Source: DATAGF01 sp963835685 (lineage in GTDB: Bacteria; Actinomycetota; Thermoleophilia; Miltoncostaeales; Miltoncostaeaceae). From it: DNA of 64,000 nucleotides. How positions within the stretch are numbered: the first letter of the stretch is position 1; every line of letters starts with the position of its first letter. Shown piece by piece: positions 35,895-44,945 of the stretch. The translations under genes and the position numbers were made by a program. The DNA is taken from NCBI GenBank assembly GCA_963835685.1, contig CAWIGI010000018.1, positions 1-64,000 on the forward strand, written 5' to 3'. The notes below the pieces were generated by a model that was not told where the DNA came from, made no database searches, and worked only from the letters and a program-made list of their open reading frames with translations.

Positions 35895-35907
35895 CGGGGG
35901 CGTCTGC

Positions 35908-35913
35908 TACCCT
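35908..35913 (+). promoter_or_regulatory. -10 element TACCCT of rpsO with structured leader
   Basis: TACCCT would start transcription near 35920, giving a leader of about 95 nt before rpsO. The leader contains a GCGCGC-A-GCGCGC self-complementary stretch near 35938. S15 often represses its own translation through such leaders in other bacteria; no specific S15 site is recognisable here. Confidence 0.45.
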
Positions 35914-36015
35914 CGCCGCACCTCCGGGTTGCGAGACGCGCGCAGCGCGCATCCCCCCGAAGGACGTGTGAAACGACCCGGGGCGGCTCCGGCTGCGCCG
36001 CGGCTGAGCGAGGAC

Positions 36016-36288
36016 ATGGATTTGCTGGCGAAGGACGCGAAGGCGGAGGTCATCGGTGCCTACCGCCGGCACGACACGGACACCGGGTCGCCGCAGGTTC
36101 AGGTGGCCATCCTCACCGAGCGCATCAACGAGCTCACGGAGCACCTGAAGACGCACCCGAAGGACCATCACTCGCGGCGAGGGCTGCTGCAGATGGTCGG
36201 GCGCAGGCGCCGGCTGCTGAACTACCTGCAGCGGGAGGACCTGGACGCCTACCGCGAGCTCACGCGCCAGCTCGGCCTGCGCAGGTAG
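36016..36288 (+). CDS. rpsO: 30S ribosomal protein S15
   Basis: 90 residues, matching S15 throughout: KAEVIGAYRRHDTDTGSPQVQVAILTERINELTEHLKTHPKDHHSRRGLLQMVGRRRRLLNYL. It binds 16S rRNA helices 20-22. ATG 36016 gives the family length; upstream in-frame starts would add a Pro/Arg-rich extension with no counterpart. It precedes pnp, the standard order. Confidence 0.96.
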   Translation: MDLLAKDAKAEVIGAYRRHDTDTGSPQVQVAILTERINELTEHLKTHPKDHHSRRGLLQMVGRRRRLLNYLQREDLDAYRELTRQLGLRR

Positions 36289-36399
36289 GCGCGGCCGGGA
36301 GAAGCGGAGAACGAGAGAGACTGACAGAGGGCCGGCGCCGGGCGGCGTCGGCACAGGGGCGCCCCAGCCGAGAGCGGCGGGGCCGATAAGGGACGTGAA

Positions 36400-38583
36400 A
36401 TGGCAGTAGAGAAGGTGACCGTCGAGGTCGGCGACGCGCCGATCGAGTTCGAGACGGGCAGGCTCGCCAAGCAGGCGAACGGATCCGTCGTCGTCCGGTC
36501 GGGCGACACGATGGTGCTGGTCACGGCGGTGGGCGCCCAGGATGTGCGCCCCGGGGTGGACTTCTTCCCCCTCACCGTGGACGTGGAGGAGCGGATGTAC
36601 GCCGCGGGCAAGATCCCCGGTGGCTTCATCAAGCGCGAGTCGCGGCCGAGCGACCGCGCGACCCTGACGGCGCGCATGACCGACCGCCCGATCCGGCCGC
36701 TGTGGCCGAAGGGCTACCGCTACGAGACCCAGGTGGTCGCCACGGTCCTCTCCGTGGACCACGTGAACGCGTTCGACATCCTCTGCATCAACGGGGCCTC
36801 GGCCGCGCTGATGCTGTCGGACCTGCCCTTCCAGGGCCCGGTCGCCGCGGTGCGGATCGGCCTGACCGGGGACGAGTTCATCATCAACCCGACCCTCCCG
36901 GAGACCGACGAGTCGGAGCTCGACCTGATCGTCGCGGGCACGGCCGAGGCCATCTCGATGGTCGAGGCCGGCGCGACGGAGGTTGACGAGGAGACGATGC
37001 TCGAGGCGCTCCAGATCGCCCACGAGGAGATCCGGCGCCTCTGCGAGGCCCAGGTCGAGCTGGCGAAGGCCGCCGGCAAGCCGAAGCTGGAGGTCCCCGA
37101 GACCCCGGCCGACGAGAAGCTCCTGGCGAAGATCGAGAAGGCCGCCGGCAAGGACCTGGCCGAGGCGACGCGCGAGCAGGCCAAGCTGGCCCGGCGCGAC
37201 AAGGTCGCGGCGGTGCGCGCGGCCACGGCCGAGAAGATCCTGGGCGACGACCCCGACCCCGAGGCGGCGGCCGCCTTCAGCGCGGCGTTCGACGCCCTCC
37301 AGAAGCGGCTCATCCGCCAGCGCATCGCGGTGGACAAGGAGCGCCCCGACGGCCGGGTGGCCGACGAGATCCGGCCCATCAGCTGCGACGTCCGGGTCCT
37401 TCCGCGCGTGCACGGCTCGGGGCTGTTCACCCGCGGCGAGACCCAGGTGCTCACGAGCCTCGCCCTCGGCACCACCAAGGAGGCGCAGCGCATCGACGGC
37501 CTCGGCACCGAGACCACCAAGCGCTTCATCCACCACTACAACTTCCCGCCGTTCAGCGTGGGCGAGACCGGGTTCATGCGCGGCCCCAAGCGCCGCGACA
37601 TCGGCCACGGGGCCCTCGCCGAGCGAGCCCTCCTGCCGATGATCCCGGACGAGGCGGACTTCCCCTACACGCTCCGGCTGGTCTCGGAGACCCTCGAGAG
37701 CAACGGCTCGTCGTCCATGGCGTCGGTCTGCGGCTCGACCCTGGCCCTGCTCGACGCCGGCGTGGAGATCGCGCGCCCGGTGGCAGGCATCGCGATGGGG
37801 CTCATCAAGGAGGGCGACGACCACGTCATCCTCTCGGACATCCAGGGCGACGAGGACCACCTCGGCGACATGGACTTCAAGGTCGCGGGCACCTCGAAGG
37901 GCATCACCGCCCTCCAGATGGACATCAAGATCACCGGGGTCACCTTCGAGATCCTGAGGGACGCGCTCGCCCAGGCGAAGGCCGGCCGCGAGTTCATCCT
38001 CGGCGTGATGGCCGAGACGATGCCCGGGCCTCGGGACGAGCTGTCGCCGTGGGCGCCGCGCATCACCGCGATCAAGATCGATCCCGAGCGGATCGGCACC
38101 GTCATCGGCAAGGGTGGCGAGACGATCCGCGGGCTCGAGGCCGACTACGGCGTCGAGATCTCGGTCGAGGACGACGGCACGGTGAAGGTCTACGGCGTCG
38201 AGGGCCAGAAGGCCGACGAGGCCGTGGAGATGATCCGCGCGATGACCAAGGACGTCGAGGTCGGCGACACGTACATGGGGGCCAAGGTCGTCAAGACCAC
38301 CACCTTCGGCGCGTTCGTGGAGCTCACCAAGGGCGTGGACGGGCTCCTGCACATCTCGAACCTCAGCCGCGGCCGGGTGGAGAAGGTGGAGGACGTGCTC
38401 AACCGCGGGGACACGGTGGACGTCCGCGTGGTCGAGGTCGACAAGATCCGCGGCCGCATCGGCCTGAGGATCATCGGCATGGAGGACGAGGAGCCCGAGG
38501 CCGGCGAGAACGGCGGCGTCGCGGCCGACGACGGGGCCTCGGCCCCGCGCCGCAGGCGGCGGAGGCTCACGACCGCCGAGTGA
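36400..38583 (+). CDS. pnp: Polyribonucleotide nucleotidyltransferase
   Basis: A 727-residue PNPase: two RNase PH cores (from about residues 1 and 320, the second with HGSGLFTRGETQVL and DIQGDEDHLGDMDFKVAG), a helical linker, a KH domain (KIDPERIGTVIGKGGETIRGL) and an S1 domain (VGDTYMGAKVVKTTTFGAFVEL). It degrades RNA 3' to 5' with phosphate. The chain is intact. The stop overlaps the GTG of the M16 gene (GTGA). Confidence 0.97.
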   Translation: MAVEKVTVEVGDAPIEFETGRLAKQANGSVVVRSGDTMVLVTAVGAQDVRPGVDFFPLTVDVEERMYAAGKIPGGFIKRESRPSDRATLTARMTDRPIRPLWPKGYRYETQVVATVLSVDHVNAFDILCINGASAALMLSDLPFQGPVAAVRIGLTGDEFIINPTLPETDESELDLIVAGTAEAISMVEAGATEVDEETMLEALQIAHEEIRRLCEAQVELAKAAGKPKLEVPETPADEKLLAKIEKAAGKDLAEATREQAKLARRDKVAAVRAATAEKILGDDPDPEAAAAFSAAFDALQKRLIRQRIAVDKERPDGRVADEIRPISCDVRVLPRVHGSGLFTRGETQVLTSLALGTTKEAQRIDGLGTETTKRFIHHYNFPPFSVGETGFMRGPKRRDIGHGALAERALLPMIPDEADFPYTLRLVSETLESNGSSSMASVCGSTLALLDAGVEIARPVAGIAMGLIKEGDDHVILSDIQGDEDHLGDMDFKVAGTSKGITALQMDIKITGVTFEILRDALAQAKAGREFILGVMAETMPGPRDELSPWAPRITAIKIDPERIGTVIGKGGETIRGLEADYGVEISVEDDGTVKVYGVEGQKADEAVEMIRAMTKDVEVGDTYMGAKVVKTTTFGAFVELTKGVDGLLHISNLSRGRVEKVEDVLNRGDTVDVRVVEVDKIRGRIGLRIIGMEDEEPEAGENGGVAADDGASAPRRRRRRLTTAE

Positions 38584-39879
38584 CCGGCGCGGCCACGTCG
38601 CAACGCCCCGTCGTGAGCACGGGGCGGGGAGGGCTCCGGATCGTCTCGGAGCCCGTCCCCGGCGTGCGCTCGGTGGCCATCGGCGTCTGGATCGGGGTGG
38701 GGTCGCGCTTCGAGCGCCTCGAGGAGGCCGGGATCTCCCACTTCCTCGAGCACATGCTGTTCAAGGGCACCCCGACCCACTCGCCCGAGGCGATCGCGCA
38801 GGCGTTCGACGCCCTCGGCGGAGAGGTCAACGCCGCCACCGGCAAGGACTACACGGTCCTCTACTGCCGGGTCCTCGACGAGCTGGTCGATCGCGCGATG
38901 CCGGTCGTGACCGACATGCTCCAGCGGCCGACCTTCTCGGACCTCGACCAGGAGCGCGAGGTGGTGCTGGAGGAGATCGCGATGTACGAGGACGATCCCC
39001 AGGACCAGATCCACGACCTCGCGAGCGTCGCGGTCTTCCCCGACCAGGCGCTCGGGCGGCCGGTCATCGGGACGGCCCAGGTCATCGGATCGGTGCCCGA
39101 GGACGGCGTACGGGCCTATCACCGCGGCCACTACACGGCGCCCAACATCGTCGTCGCCGCCGCGGGCAACATCACCCACGAGCGCGTGAGCGAGCTCGCC
39201 GACGCGCTGCTGGACGACCTCCCCGTCGAGCCGGGCGCCGGGCGCTACGACGCCGCCGAGCCAGGCGCCGCCCACGCTCGTGCTGAAGGAGAAGGCCACC
39301 GAGCAGTACCACCTCTGCCTGGGCGGGCCCGGCCTGTCGCGCAACGACCCCCGCCGGCACGCCCAGTCGGTGCTCGACGCGGTGCTCGGCGGCTCGATGA
39401 GCAGCCGGCTCTTCCAGGAGGTCCGCGAGAAGCGCGGGCTGGCGTACTCGGTCGGCTCGTACGCGGTCGGCTACGCCGACACGGGTCAGGTGGGCGTGTA
39501 TCTCGGCACCCGCGAGGACAGCCTCGGGACGGCCTGCGAGGTGGTGGGGACCGAGCTGCGGCGCATGGGCGAGGAGCCGCTGCCCGAGGACGAGCTGCGG
39601 CGCGCGAAGGATCACCTCAAGGGGCGCCTGGTGCTCGGCGCCGAGAGCTCGGGCAACCGGATGAACCGCATCGGCCGGGCCGTGCTCACCGACACCGAGC
39701 TGTTGACCGTCGACGAGACCATCGCGAGGATCGAGGCCGTGACCGCGGAGGACGTGCGGGAGCTCGCGCGGGAGCATTGGCAGCCGGAGTCGCTCTCGGC
39801 GGCCGCCATCGGCGCGAGCGCCGAGACGATCCGCGCCGCGGTCGGGCGGCTCTCACCGGAGCTCGCCCGCGCCTCCTAG
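38580..39879 (+). CDS. M16-family zinc peptidase, frame break near 39265
   Basis: Insulinase-type peptidase, commonly encoded after pnp in Gram-positive bacteria. The inverted zinc motif HFLEH is in GISHFLEHMLFKGT, with the second Glu about 76 residues later in EEIAMYEDDP. One extra base in GCCAGGCGCCGCCC (about 39262-39274) breaks the frame between AAEPGA and PPTLVLKEKATEQYH. The C-terminal half then runs intact to QPESLSAAAIGASAETI. Starts at GTG overlapping the pnp stop. Confidence 0.88.
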
Positions 39880-39969
39880 GCCGGCGCCGCTCATGGGCGA
39901 ACGGCCCAGGTTCGGTGAAGGGACGGCAAAGCGGCCCCTGGGCGGGATGCGTCCCGCGCGGCCGTCCTC

Positions 39970-39975
39970 TACCAC
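39970..39975 (+). promoter_or_regulatory. -10 element TACCAC for the MFS gene (leaderless)
   Basis: TACCAC is followed by 6 nt and the GTG at 39982. The hexamer is weak, so this is tentative. Confidence 0.35.
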
Positions 39976-39981
39976 TCGGCT

Positions 39982-41406
39982 GTGACCGCGCCCGCCACGG
40001 CCGAGTTCCCCACCCAGCCGATGCAGCGCCCCCCGGAGGTCGTCCGGCCGGCCTCGCGCTGGCGCGCCGTCCTGCTGGCGCTCGCGGTGGCGGTGGCCTT
40101 CGCGGACTCGTCGATCGTCGTCCTGGCGCTCCCGCAGCTGCTCGGGGACTTCGGCGCCACCATCACCTCGGTCTCCTGGGTGGTGACGTCCTACAACGTG
40201 GCCGTCGCAATCCTCGCCCTGGCGCTCATCCCGTTTGTGCGGCGCCTCGACGCGGCGCGGCTGACGCGGTGGGGGCTCATCGTCTTCTGCGCCGCATGCA
40301 TCGCGTGCGCGGTGGCGGGCGGCCTCGGCGTGCTGGTCGCCGCCCGGGCGGTGCAGGGCGCCGGCGCGGCCCTGCTGCTCGCGGGCTCGGTGCCGCTGCT
40401 CGGGGCGCTGTGCGGCTCGCCGGCGCGCGGGGCGCTCGTGTGGGGCGCCGCCGGCGTGATGGGCGCGGCCGTCGGCCCGGCGCTCGGCGGCGCGCTGACG
40501 CAGGCCTTCGACTGGCGGGCGATCTTCATCGCGCAGGTGCCGCTGGCGGCCGCGGCGATCGCCGCCACCGTCCGGGCGCCGGCGCCCGCGCGGGAGGAGC
40601 CGGCCCGCGGGAGGGACCGGGACGCCGCCCGTCCGGCGCGCTGGATCTCCGGCGCCGCGCTCGCGCTGATCTCGGCCGCCCTGGTCGGCGCCCTCTTCCT
40701 CGCCGTCGTGCTGATGATCGACGGGTGGGGGCACGAGCCGCTGCTCGCCGCCGCCGTCGTCAGCGCCCTGCCGGCCGGCGCCCTGGTGGCCGCGCCGATC
40801 GCGAGCCGCAGCGTCCCCCTGGTGGCCGTCGCCGGCGGCATCCTGCTGGTGTCCGGCAGCCTGCTCGCCATGGCGCTGCTGCCGGAGCCGAGCCTGGCGA
40901 TGCTCGGCACGGCGCTCGCGCTCTGCGGCCTGGGGCTGGGCCTGAGCCTGCCGGCGCTCACCGAGGCGTCCCTCGGCGGTCCCAGCCTGGCCTCGTCCGG
41001 AACCTGGTCGGTGGGGATCCGGCACGCCGGGCTGGTGCTCGGGCTCGTGCTGCTGACCCCGCTGCTCGCGGCCGACCTGTCCGGCGTGGAGGACCGCGCC
41101 CGCCTGGCGGGCGCCTCGGCGCTGATCGAGGCGCCGCTGTCGATCCAGGACAAGGTCGCGGTGGGCATCGAGCTCGAGCGGGCCATCGACGAGGCGCCGC
41201 GCGGCGAGGTCCCCGACCTCAGCAGCGCCGTCGCGGCGGGCGGCGACCCCAGCTCGCCGGGCCGCGTCGCCCTGCGCGACAGCCTGCAGCGGGTGATCTC
41301 GGACGCCATCACGCGCGGCTTCCGCGGGGCCTTCATCCTGTGCGCGGTCCTCGCGGCGCTCGCCCTGCTGCCGGTCGCCGTCCTGCGCTGGAGGCGGCTG
41401 GCATGA
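39982..41406 (+). CDS. MFS efflux transporter (DHA2-like)
   Basis: A 474-residue membrane protein. The opening ALAVAVAFADSSIVVLALPQLLGDFGATITSVSWVVTSYNVAVA is characteristic of DHA2 drug:H+ antiporters, and the motif C region GPALGGALTQAFDWRAIF follows. An extended hydrophilic loop near residues 380-430 is unusual. The stop overlaps the next ATG (ATGA). Confidence 0.88.
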   Translation: MTAPATAEFPTQPMQRPPEVVRPASRWRAVLLALAVAVAFADSSIVVLALPQLLGDFGATITSVSWVVTSYNVAVAILALALIPFVRRLDAARLTRWGLIVFCAACIACAVAGGLGVLVAARAVQGAGAALLLAGSVPLLGALCGSPARGALVWGAAGVMGAAVGPALGGALTQAFDWRAIFIAQVPLAAAAIAATVRAPAPAREEPARGRDRDAARPARWISGAALALISAALVGALFLAVVLMIDGWGHEPLLAAAVVSALPAGALVAAPIASRSVPLVAVAGGILLVSGSLLAMALLPEPSLAMLGTALALCGLGLGLSLPALTEASLGGPSLASSGTWSVGIRHAGLVLGLVLLTPLLAADLSGVEDRARLAGASALIEAPLSIQDKVAVGIELERAIDEAPRGEVPDLSSAVAAGGDPSSPGRVALRDSLQRVISDAITRGFRGAFILCAVLAALALLPVAVLRWRRLA

Positions 41407-41855
41407 CGCTGCGCCGGGCCGGTCACATCGCGATCGTCGCGGCCCTGGTGGCCCTCGTCGCGCTCATCGTCGTAGAGGTCCAGCGCGGAGCCTTCGCCGA
41501 GAGCGCGCTCGCCGTCCCAGACCCGTGCGACCGACCGGTCAACGTCGCGACCGACGGGGTCGACGGGGCGACCCAGCGCATCGGCCTGCGAGCCATCGAC
41601 CTCGCCGCCTGCGAGATGGGGACCACCCGCGAGGAACTGCTGCTCTCGGTGGCCACCTCGCTGCAGGAGTCACGCGACCTGCCGCCCGGCTCCGAGGACG
41701 CGATCCGCGACGGCCTGGAGCAGGCCATCGGCGAGGAGGAGGAGGCCGGACGCCTGAACTCGGTCGCGGCGTGGCTGCTCTCCCAGGCCGCCCAGAACGC
41801 GCCGGTCGAGTGGGTCGTGCGGGCCGTGGAGGAGATCGGGCCCATCCTGGGCTGA
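41403..41855 (+). CDS. Membrane-anchored or secreted small protein of unknown function
   Basis: 150 residues. The N-terminal hydrophobic segment (GHIAIVAALVALVALIVV) is a membrane anchor or uncleaved signal. The exported part contains two cysteines (PDPCDRPV and LAACEMG) and acidic helices (EDAIRDGLEQAIGEEEEAGRLNSVAAWLLSQAAQ). No family recognised. It overlaps the MFS transporter by 4 nt, so it may be an accessory subunit or lipid-facing partner. Confidence 0.75.
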   Translation: MTLRRAGHIAIVAALVALVALIVVEVQRGAFAESALAVPDPCDRPVNVATDGVDGATQRIGLRAIDLAACEMGTTREELLLSVATSLQESRDLPPGSEDAIRDGLEQAIGEEEEAGRLNSVAAWLLSQAAQNAPVEWVVRAVEEIGPILG

Positions 41856-42225
41856 CCGGCTCGGCAGGGCGCTCGTCCGGGGTCGGCCTGCAGGTCCACC
41901 CCACCGGCCCTGCGGGCCGGCCGACGAGGTCCAGCCAGCTCTCACAGGGAGCGCTGTCCCTCGTCGGAACCCCCGAACGACGGTCACCGTGGCGCCTTCG
42001 ACCCTCGAACCGCGTCCATGAGGGGGGCACGGTCACGGCGCTCGGGCTCGCGGTCGAGGAGGGGCACGGCCCGGGAGCGCTGGCCATTTGGCCCTCGACC
42101 GGTTGGCCACTTGGCCGGATCCGCCCTGAACGGGCAATCCGCCCGGATTGGCGGCGACGGTCCACCCGGCTGGGTCATCCTCGTCCAGAACCCACGGCTC
42201 CGGGGCGGTGGCCACTTGGCAGTCA
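41856..42225. other. Gene-free repeat-rich region left of the IS256 element
   Basis: About 370 bp with no convincing gene. It holds a perfect hairpin (CCGGCCC-TGC-GGGCCGG at 41904-41920), a segment (about 41896-41973) that is an imperfect inverted match to the 3' part of the nearby transposase gene (about 42294-42370), one TTGGCCA palindrome pair (42080-42116) and a single palindrome at 42208-42220 touching the element's end. Confidence 0.6.
42080..42116. repeat. Paired TTGGCCA palindromes, 23-bp phase (copy 1)
   Basis: CTGGCCATTTGGCC at 42080-42093 and TTGGCCACTTGGCC at 42103-42116. Start-to-start distance is 23 bp and the 9-bp spacer is CTCGACCGG. It is preceded by GGGAGCG, which also precedes the copy at 43744. 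Confidence 0.7.
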
Positions 42226-43537
42226 AGTCGCGTGACGTGGTGTAGATCCGGATCGTCGGATCGGTCGGGGTAGGCGGCGAGGGCCTCCTTCTGGTTCGCG
42301 AGGCCGGCCAGCGCTCCCGGCCAGAGCTGGCTGGTCGGCCTCGCCCGGCCCGGAGGGCCGGCCGGGGTCGGCGTAGATGAGCGCGATCGACTCGCAGGAG
42401 AGGTAGCGGCGGCCGACCAGCCACTCGTCGTTCTGCTCGATCAGGAGCATCGAGGCCAGGCGGATGAGGGCCGCGTCGTTGGGGTAGATGCCGACGACGT
42501 CCGAGCGTCGGCCGATCTCGCGGTTGACGCGCTCAAGGGGGTTGGTCGAGCGCAGCTTGGTGTGCTCGGGCGGAAAGCTGAGGAAGGCCAGCAGGTCGGG
42601 CTCTGCCTCCTCGAGCAGGCGCGCCACCTTGGGCGCCGGGCCCGCGAGCCGGTTGACGACCTCGCCCAGGACCTGATGGGCCTCCTGGCGGGGAGCAGGC
42701 GCAGACCTGGCGGCCGGCGGCGCCCACCATCTGCTGCTGGGCCTTGGCGACGTGGCCGAGCATGTCGCGCAGAAAGTGGACGGTGCAGCGCCGCCAGGGA
42801 TAGCCCAGGACGGTGTTGATGGCGGCCTTCAGCCCGGGGTGGGCATCGGAGGTGACCGGCTCGACCCCCGCTCGGCCGCGGGCAGCCAGCGAGCGCAAGA
42901 ACTCGCGCCAGAACGACTCGGTCTCGGCCTCGCCGACATCGAGGCCGATCACCTCGCGCCGGCCCGACTCGTGGACGGCGTCGGCGATCACCAGGCACTT
43001 GGGGCGCACCCCGCCGGGCTCGCGGACCCGCTCGAGCTTGGCGTCCAGCCACAGGCGGGGGTAGCGGCCCTCCAGCGGGCGGCAGCGGAAGACCCTCACC
43101 TGCGCCTCGAGCAGGGCGCACATGCGCGAGACCTGGTCCTTGGAGAGCGATCCGACCCCGAGCTGCTCGACCAGCCGCTCGACCTTGCGGGTGCTGACCC
43201 CGTTGACGTAGGCCTCCTGGACGACGGCCACAAGGGCCTGCTCGGAGCGGCGTCGGGGCTCCAGGAAGCTCGGCAGGTAGGAGCCGGTGCGAAGGCGCGG
43301 GATGGCGAGCTCGATCGTGCCCACCCGGGTGTCCCACTGCCGGGCGCGGTAGCCGTTGCGGTGGGCGATCCGCGCGGGAGTCCGCTCGTAGTGGGCGGCG
43401 CCGGCGGCCGCGCTGACCTCGGCCTCCATCACCTCGGCCACCACCATGGCCACGCTCTTGGCCAGCACGTCGGCGTGCTCGTCGCTCATCGGCTTGCCGG
43501 CGGCCTCGCGCAGGCTCATGCTCTTGTCGTCGGCCAT
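42223..43537 (-). CDS. IS256-family (mutator) transposase, broken by frame shifts
   Basis: DDE transposase. The first frame (ATG 43537) carries helix-rich N-terminus, RNGYRARQWDTRVGTIELAIPRLRTGSYLPSFLEPRRRSEQAL, the catalytic D in RLWLDAKLERVRE and the second D in SDAHPGLKAAI. Near 42705-42720 the frame breaks. The other frame continues with HQVLGEVVNRLAGPAPKVARLLEEAEPD and the catalytic E in NPLERVNREIGRRSDVVGIYP. The very C-terminus runs through the terminal repeat, suggesting another shift. Probably inactive unless the breaks are errors. Confidence 0.85.
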
Positions 43538-43650
43538 CGTGGTGCTCCTTCGTCAGCGTTCTTGGCGGAACACCGACGATCTCACGAGCCCCGATGGCCG
43601 GCCACGAGCGGCCGTGCCCTCGGGGTCGATCGACACCACCTCTACCGACT
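42226..43650 (-). mobile_element. IS256-type insertion sequence
   Basis: About 1.43 kb around the transposase. Imperfect terminal inverted repeats: AGTCG, six variable bases, GTGGTGT, one base, GATC at 42226-42248, matched on the other strand at 43628-43650. No 8-9 bp target duplication was found outside them, so the exact ends are uncertain. Both ends abut TTGGCCA-type palindromes. Confidence 0.65.
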
Positions 43651-43687
43651 CGACCCACTTGGCCGCCGACCTGTTGGCCACTTGGCC
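43651..43687. repeat. Paired TTGGCCA palindromes, 23-bp phase (copy 2, half-degenerate)
   Basis: A degenerate first unit (last ten bases CCACTTGGCC, 43651-43664) and a full TTGGCCACTTGGCC (43674-43687), 23 bp start to start. Spacer GCCGACCTG resembles the CTCGACCGG of copy 1. The first unit touches the right terminal repeat of the IS. Confidence 0.6.
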
Positions 43688-43743
43688 GAATCGGCGCCAC
43701 CCGGCCGGGGTCCTCGCCGGTGCACGACCACCGCCTGGGAGCG

Positions 43744-43780
43744 CTGGCCAGTTGGCTGCTCGGTCCTTGGCCAATCGGAC
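43744..43780. repeat. Paired TTGGCCA palindromes, 23-bp phase (copy 3)
   Basis: CTGGCCAGTTGGCT (43744-43757) and TTGGCCAATCGGAC (43767-43780), again 23 bp apart. As in copy 1 it follows GGGAGCG. Confidence 0.6.
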
Positions 43781-43859
43781 CTCAGCCGAGGCACTCCTGC
43801 GCGCCTTCCGGCTCGGCGCGGCGGTGATTCGTGGCGGGCGCTGTGTGGACCATCGCGCT

Positions 43860-44374
43860 GTGGTGAGGAGCTTCTACAAGGGACCGAGGCTTGGGAACCG
43901 GCCTCCGTGCCTGCTGTGCATGGGTCCGGGGCGAGGAGAGCGAGCGGAGCTGCATTTGCCCCACGGGGTCACGCTCTGGCTGTGCGAGGCGCACCGGAGC
44001 GCCGAGTTCCAGACCCGGCGGGCGGGGCGGGACTTCGTGGCCTCGCTGGTCCGGGCGTGGGCGGGGGCGGGGTGCTTGTCGCGGGCGCGGCACCGGGCTC
44101 TCGACGTCCATCGGGCCCGCCTCACGGGGTCGCCAGGGGCACGGCGGCGGCCGGGGTCGTACGCGTGGCCGGAGCTGCGGCGCGAGGCGGAGCGGCGGTT
44201 CGCGGCCGGGGAGCCGCCGCGCCGCGTCATCCGAGAGCTCCGGGAAGGGGAGCGGGCGGGTCGCGCCGTGCCGCCGTCCGCGCGGACGATGCGCCGATGG
44301 TTCGGCGAGGGCCGGTGGCTGGACCCCGGCGGCTCGTCAGGGCGGGGCGGGCCGCACCGGCCCCCGGGAGGTGA
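43860..44374 (+). CDS. Unknown Cys/His zinc-ribbon-like protein without a clear stop
   Basis: The coding frame starts at GTG 43860 or 43863. Visible features: C-x2-C in PPCLLCMGPG, a later C-x2-H in LWLCEAHRSAEF (a likely zinc site), a basic helical middle and a C-terminal RTMRRWFGEGRWL that resembles a resolvase-like or HTH end. I believe similar lone proteins exist in related actinobacteria, but I cannot name the family. The frame has no stop where the protein should end (about 44336); a TGA one frame away at 44372 suggests an indel. It overlaps the convergent phosphatase gene. Confidence 0.5.
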
Positions 44375-44936
44375 CCCCGAAGGCGATCACCGACCCGGGG
44401 CCGCCGTCGGGGAGCGCGATCTCGGTGAGGCTCGCCGTGGGCACCATGACGAGGCCCGAGCGGGGGAGCCCCGCGAGGGTCGCGCAGGCGGCCCGGATCG
44501 GCCCGCCGTGGGTGACGACCAGCGCCCGCTCCGCCCCGGACGCGGCGAGGGCGCGGATCGCCTCCGCCACCCGGATGCAGGTGTCGGAGAAGGGCTCGCC
44601 CCCCGGTGGGGCGGCCGAGCCCTCGAGCCACGCGGCGTAGGCCGGGCCGTCCTCGGCGACGACCTCGCGGGCCGGGCGGCCCGTCCAGCGGCCGAGGCTC
44701 GCCTCGCGCCAGCGAGCGTCGGGCGCCGCCCGGCCCAGGCCGAGCGCCTCGGCCGTCTGGCGGGCGCGGCGCAGGTCCGAGGACACCACGACGTCGGCGC
44801 TCAGCCCGGCCAGCAGCGGCGCCAGCGCGCGCGCCTCGGCGCGGCCGGCCTCGCTGAGGGGCGGGTCGGCGGTGCCCTGCATGACCCCCTCCGCGTTCCA
44901 CGTCGACGCCCCGTGGCGCAGGAGGATCAGCCGCAC
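44337..44936 (-). CDS. Histidine phosphatase (phosphoglycerate mutase family)
   Basis: A 199-residue protein. The catalytic RHG is in LILLRHGASTWNAEG (residues 7-9), the second Arg in SSDLRRARQTAEALG, Glu in WREASLGRWTGRP and the second His in ALVVTHGGPIRAA. Such enzymes act on small phosphates such as alpha-ribazole phosphate or sugar phosphates; the substrate cannot be told. It lies 9 nt after the M6 protease gene on the same strand. Confidence 0.9.
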   Translation of the reverse strand: MRLILLRHGASTWNAEGVMQGTADPPLSEAGRAEARALAPLLAGLSADVVVSSDLRRARQTAEALGLGRAAPDARWREASLGRWTGRPAREVVAEDGPAYAAWLEGSAAPPGGEPFSDTCIRVAEAIRALAASGAERALVVTHGGPIRAACATLAGLPRSGLVMVPTASLTEIALPDGGPGSVIAFGVTSRGPVRPAPP

Positions 44937-44945
44937 CGGCGCAGC

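Larger units (their letters stand above)
43538..43859. other. Gene-free region right of the transposase
   Basis: About 320 bp: the transposase promoter side and right terminal repeat (to 43650), then two pairs of TTGGCCA palindromes. I see no gene. Confidence 0.6.

Noticed and set aside
41904..41920. Perfect CCGGCCC-TGC-GGGCCGG hairpin as an intrinsic terminator
   Set aside because: There is no T-run after it and it lies within the inverted match to the transposase region.
42080..43780. TTGGCCA repeats as a CRISPR array
   Set aside because: The units are 14 bp with 9-bp spacers that are similar to each other, in pairs only, and no cas genes are present.
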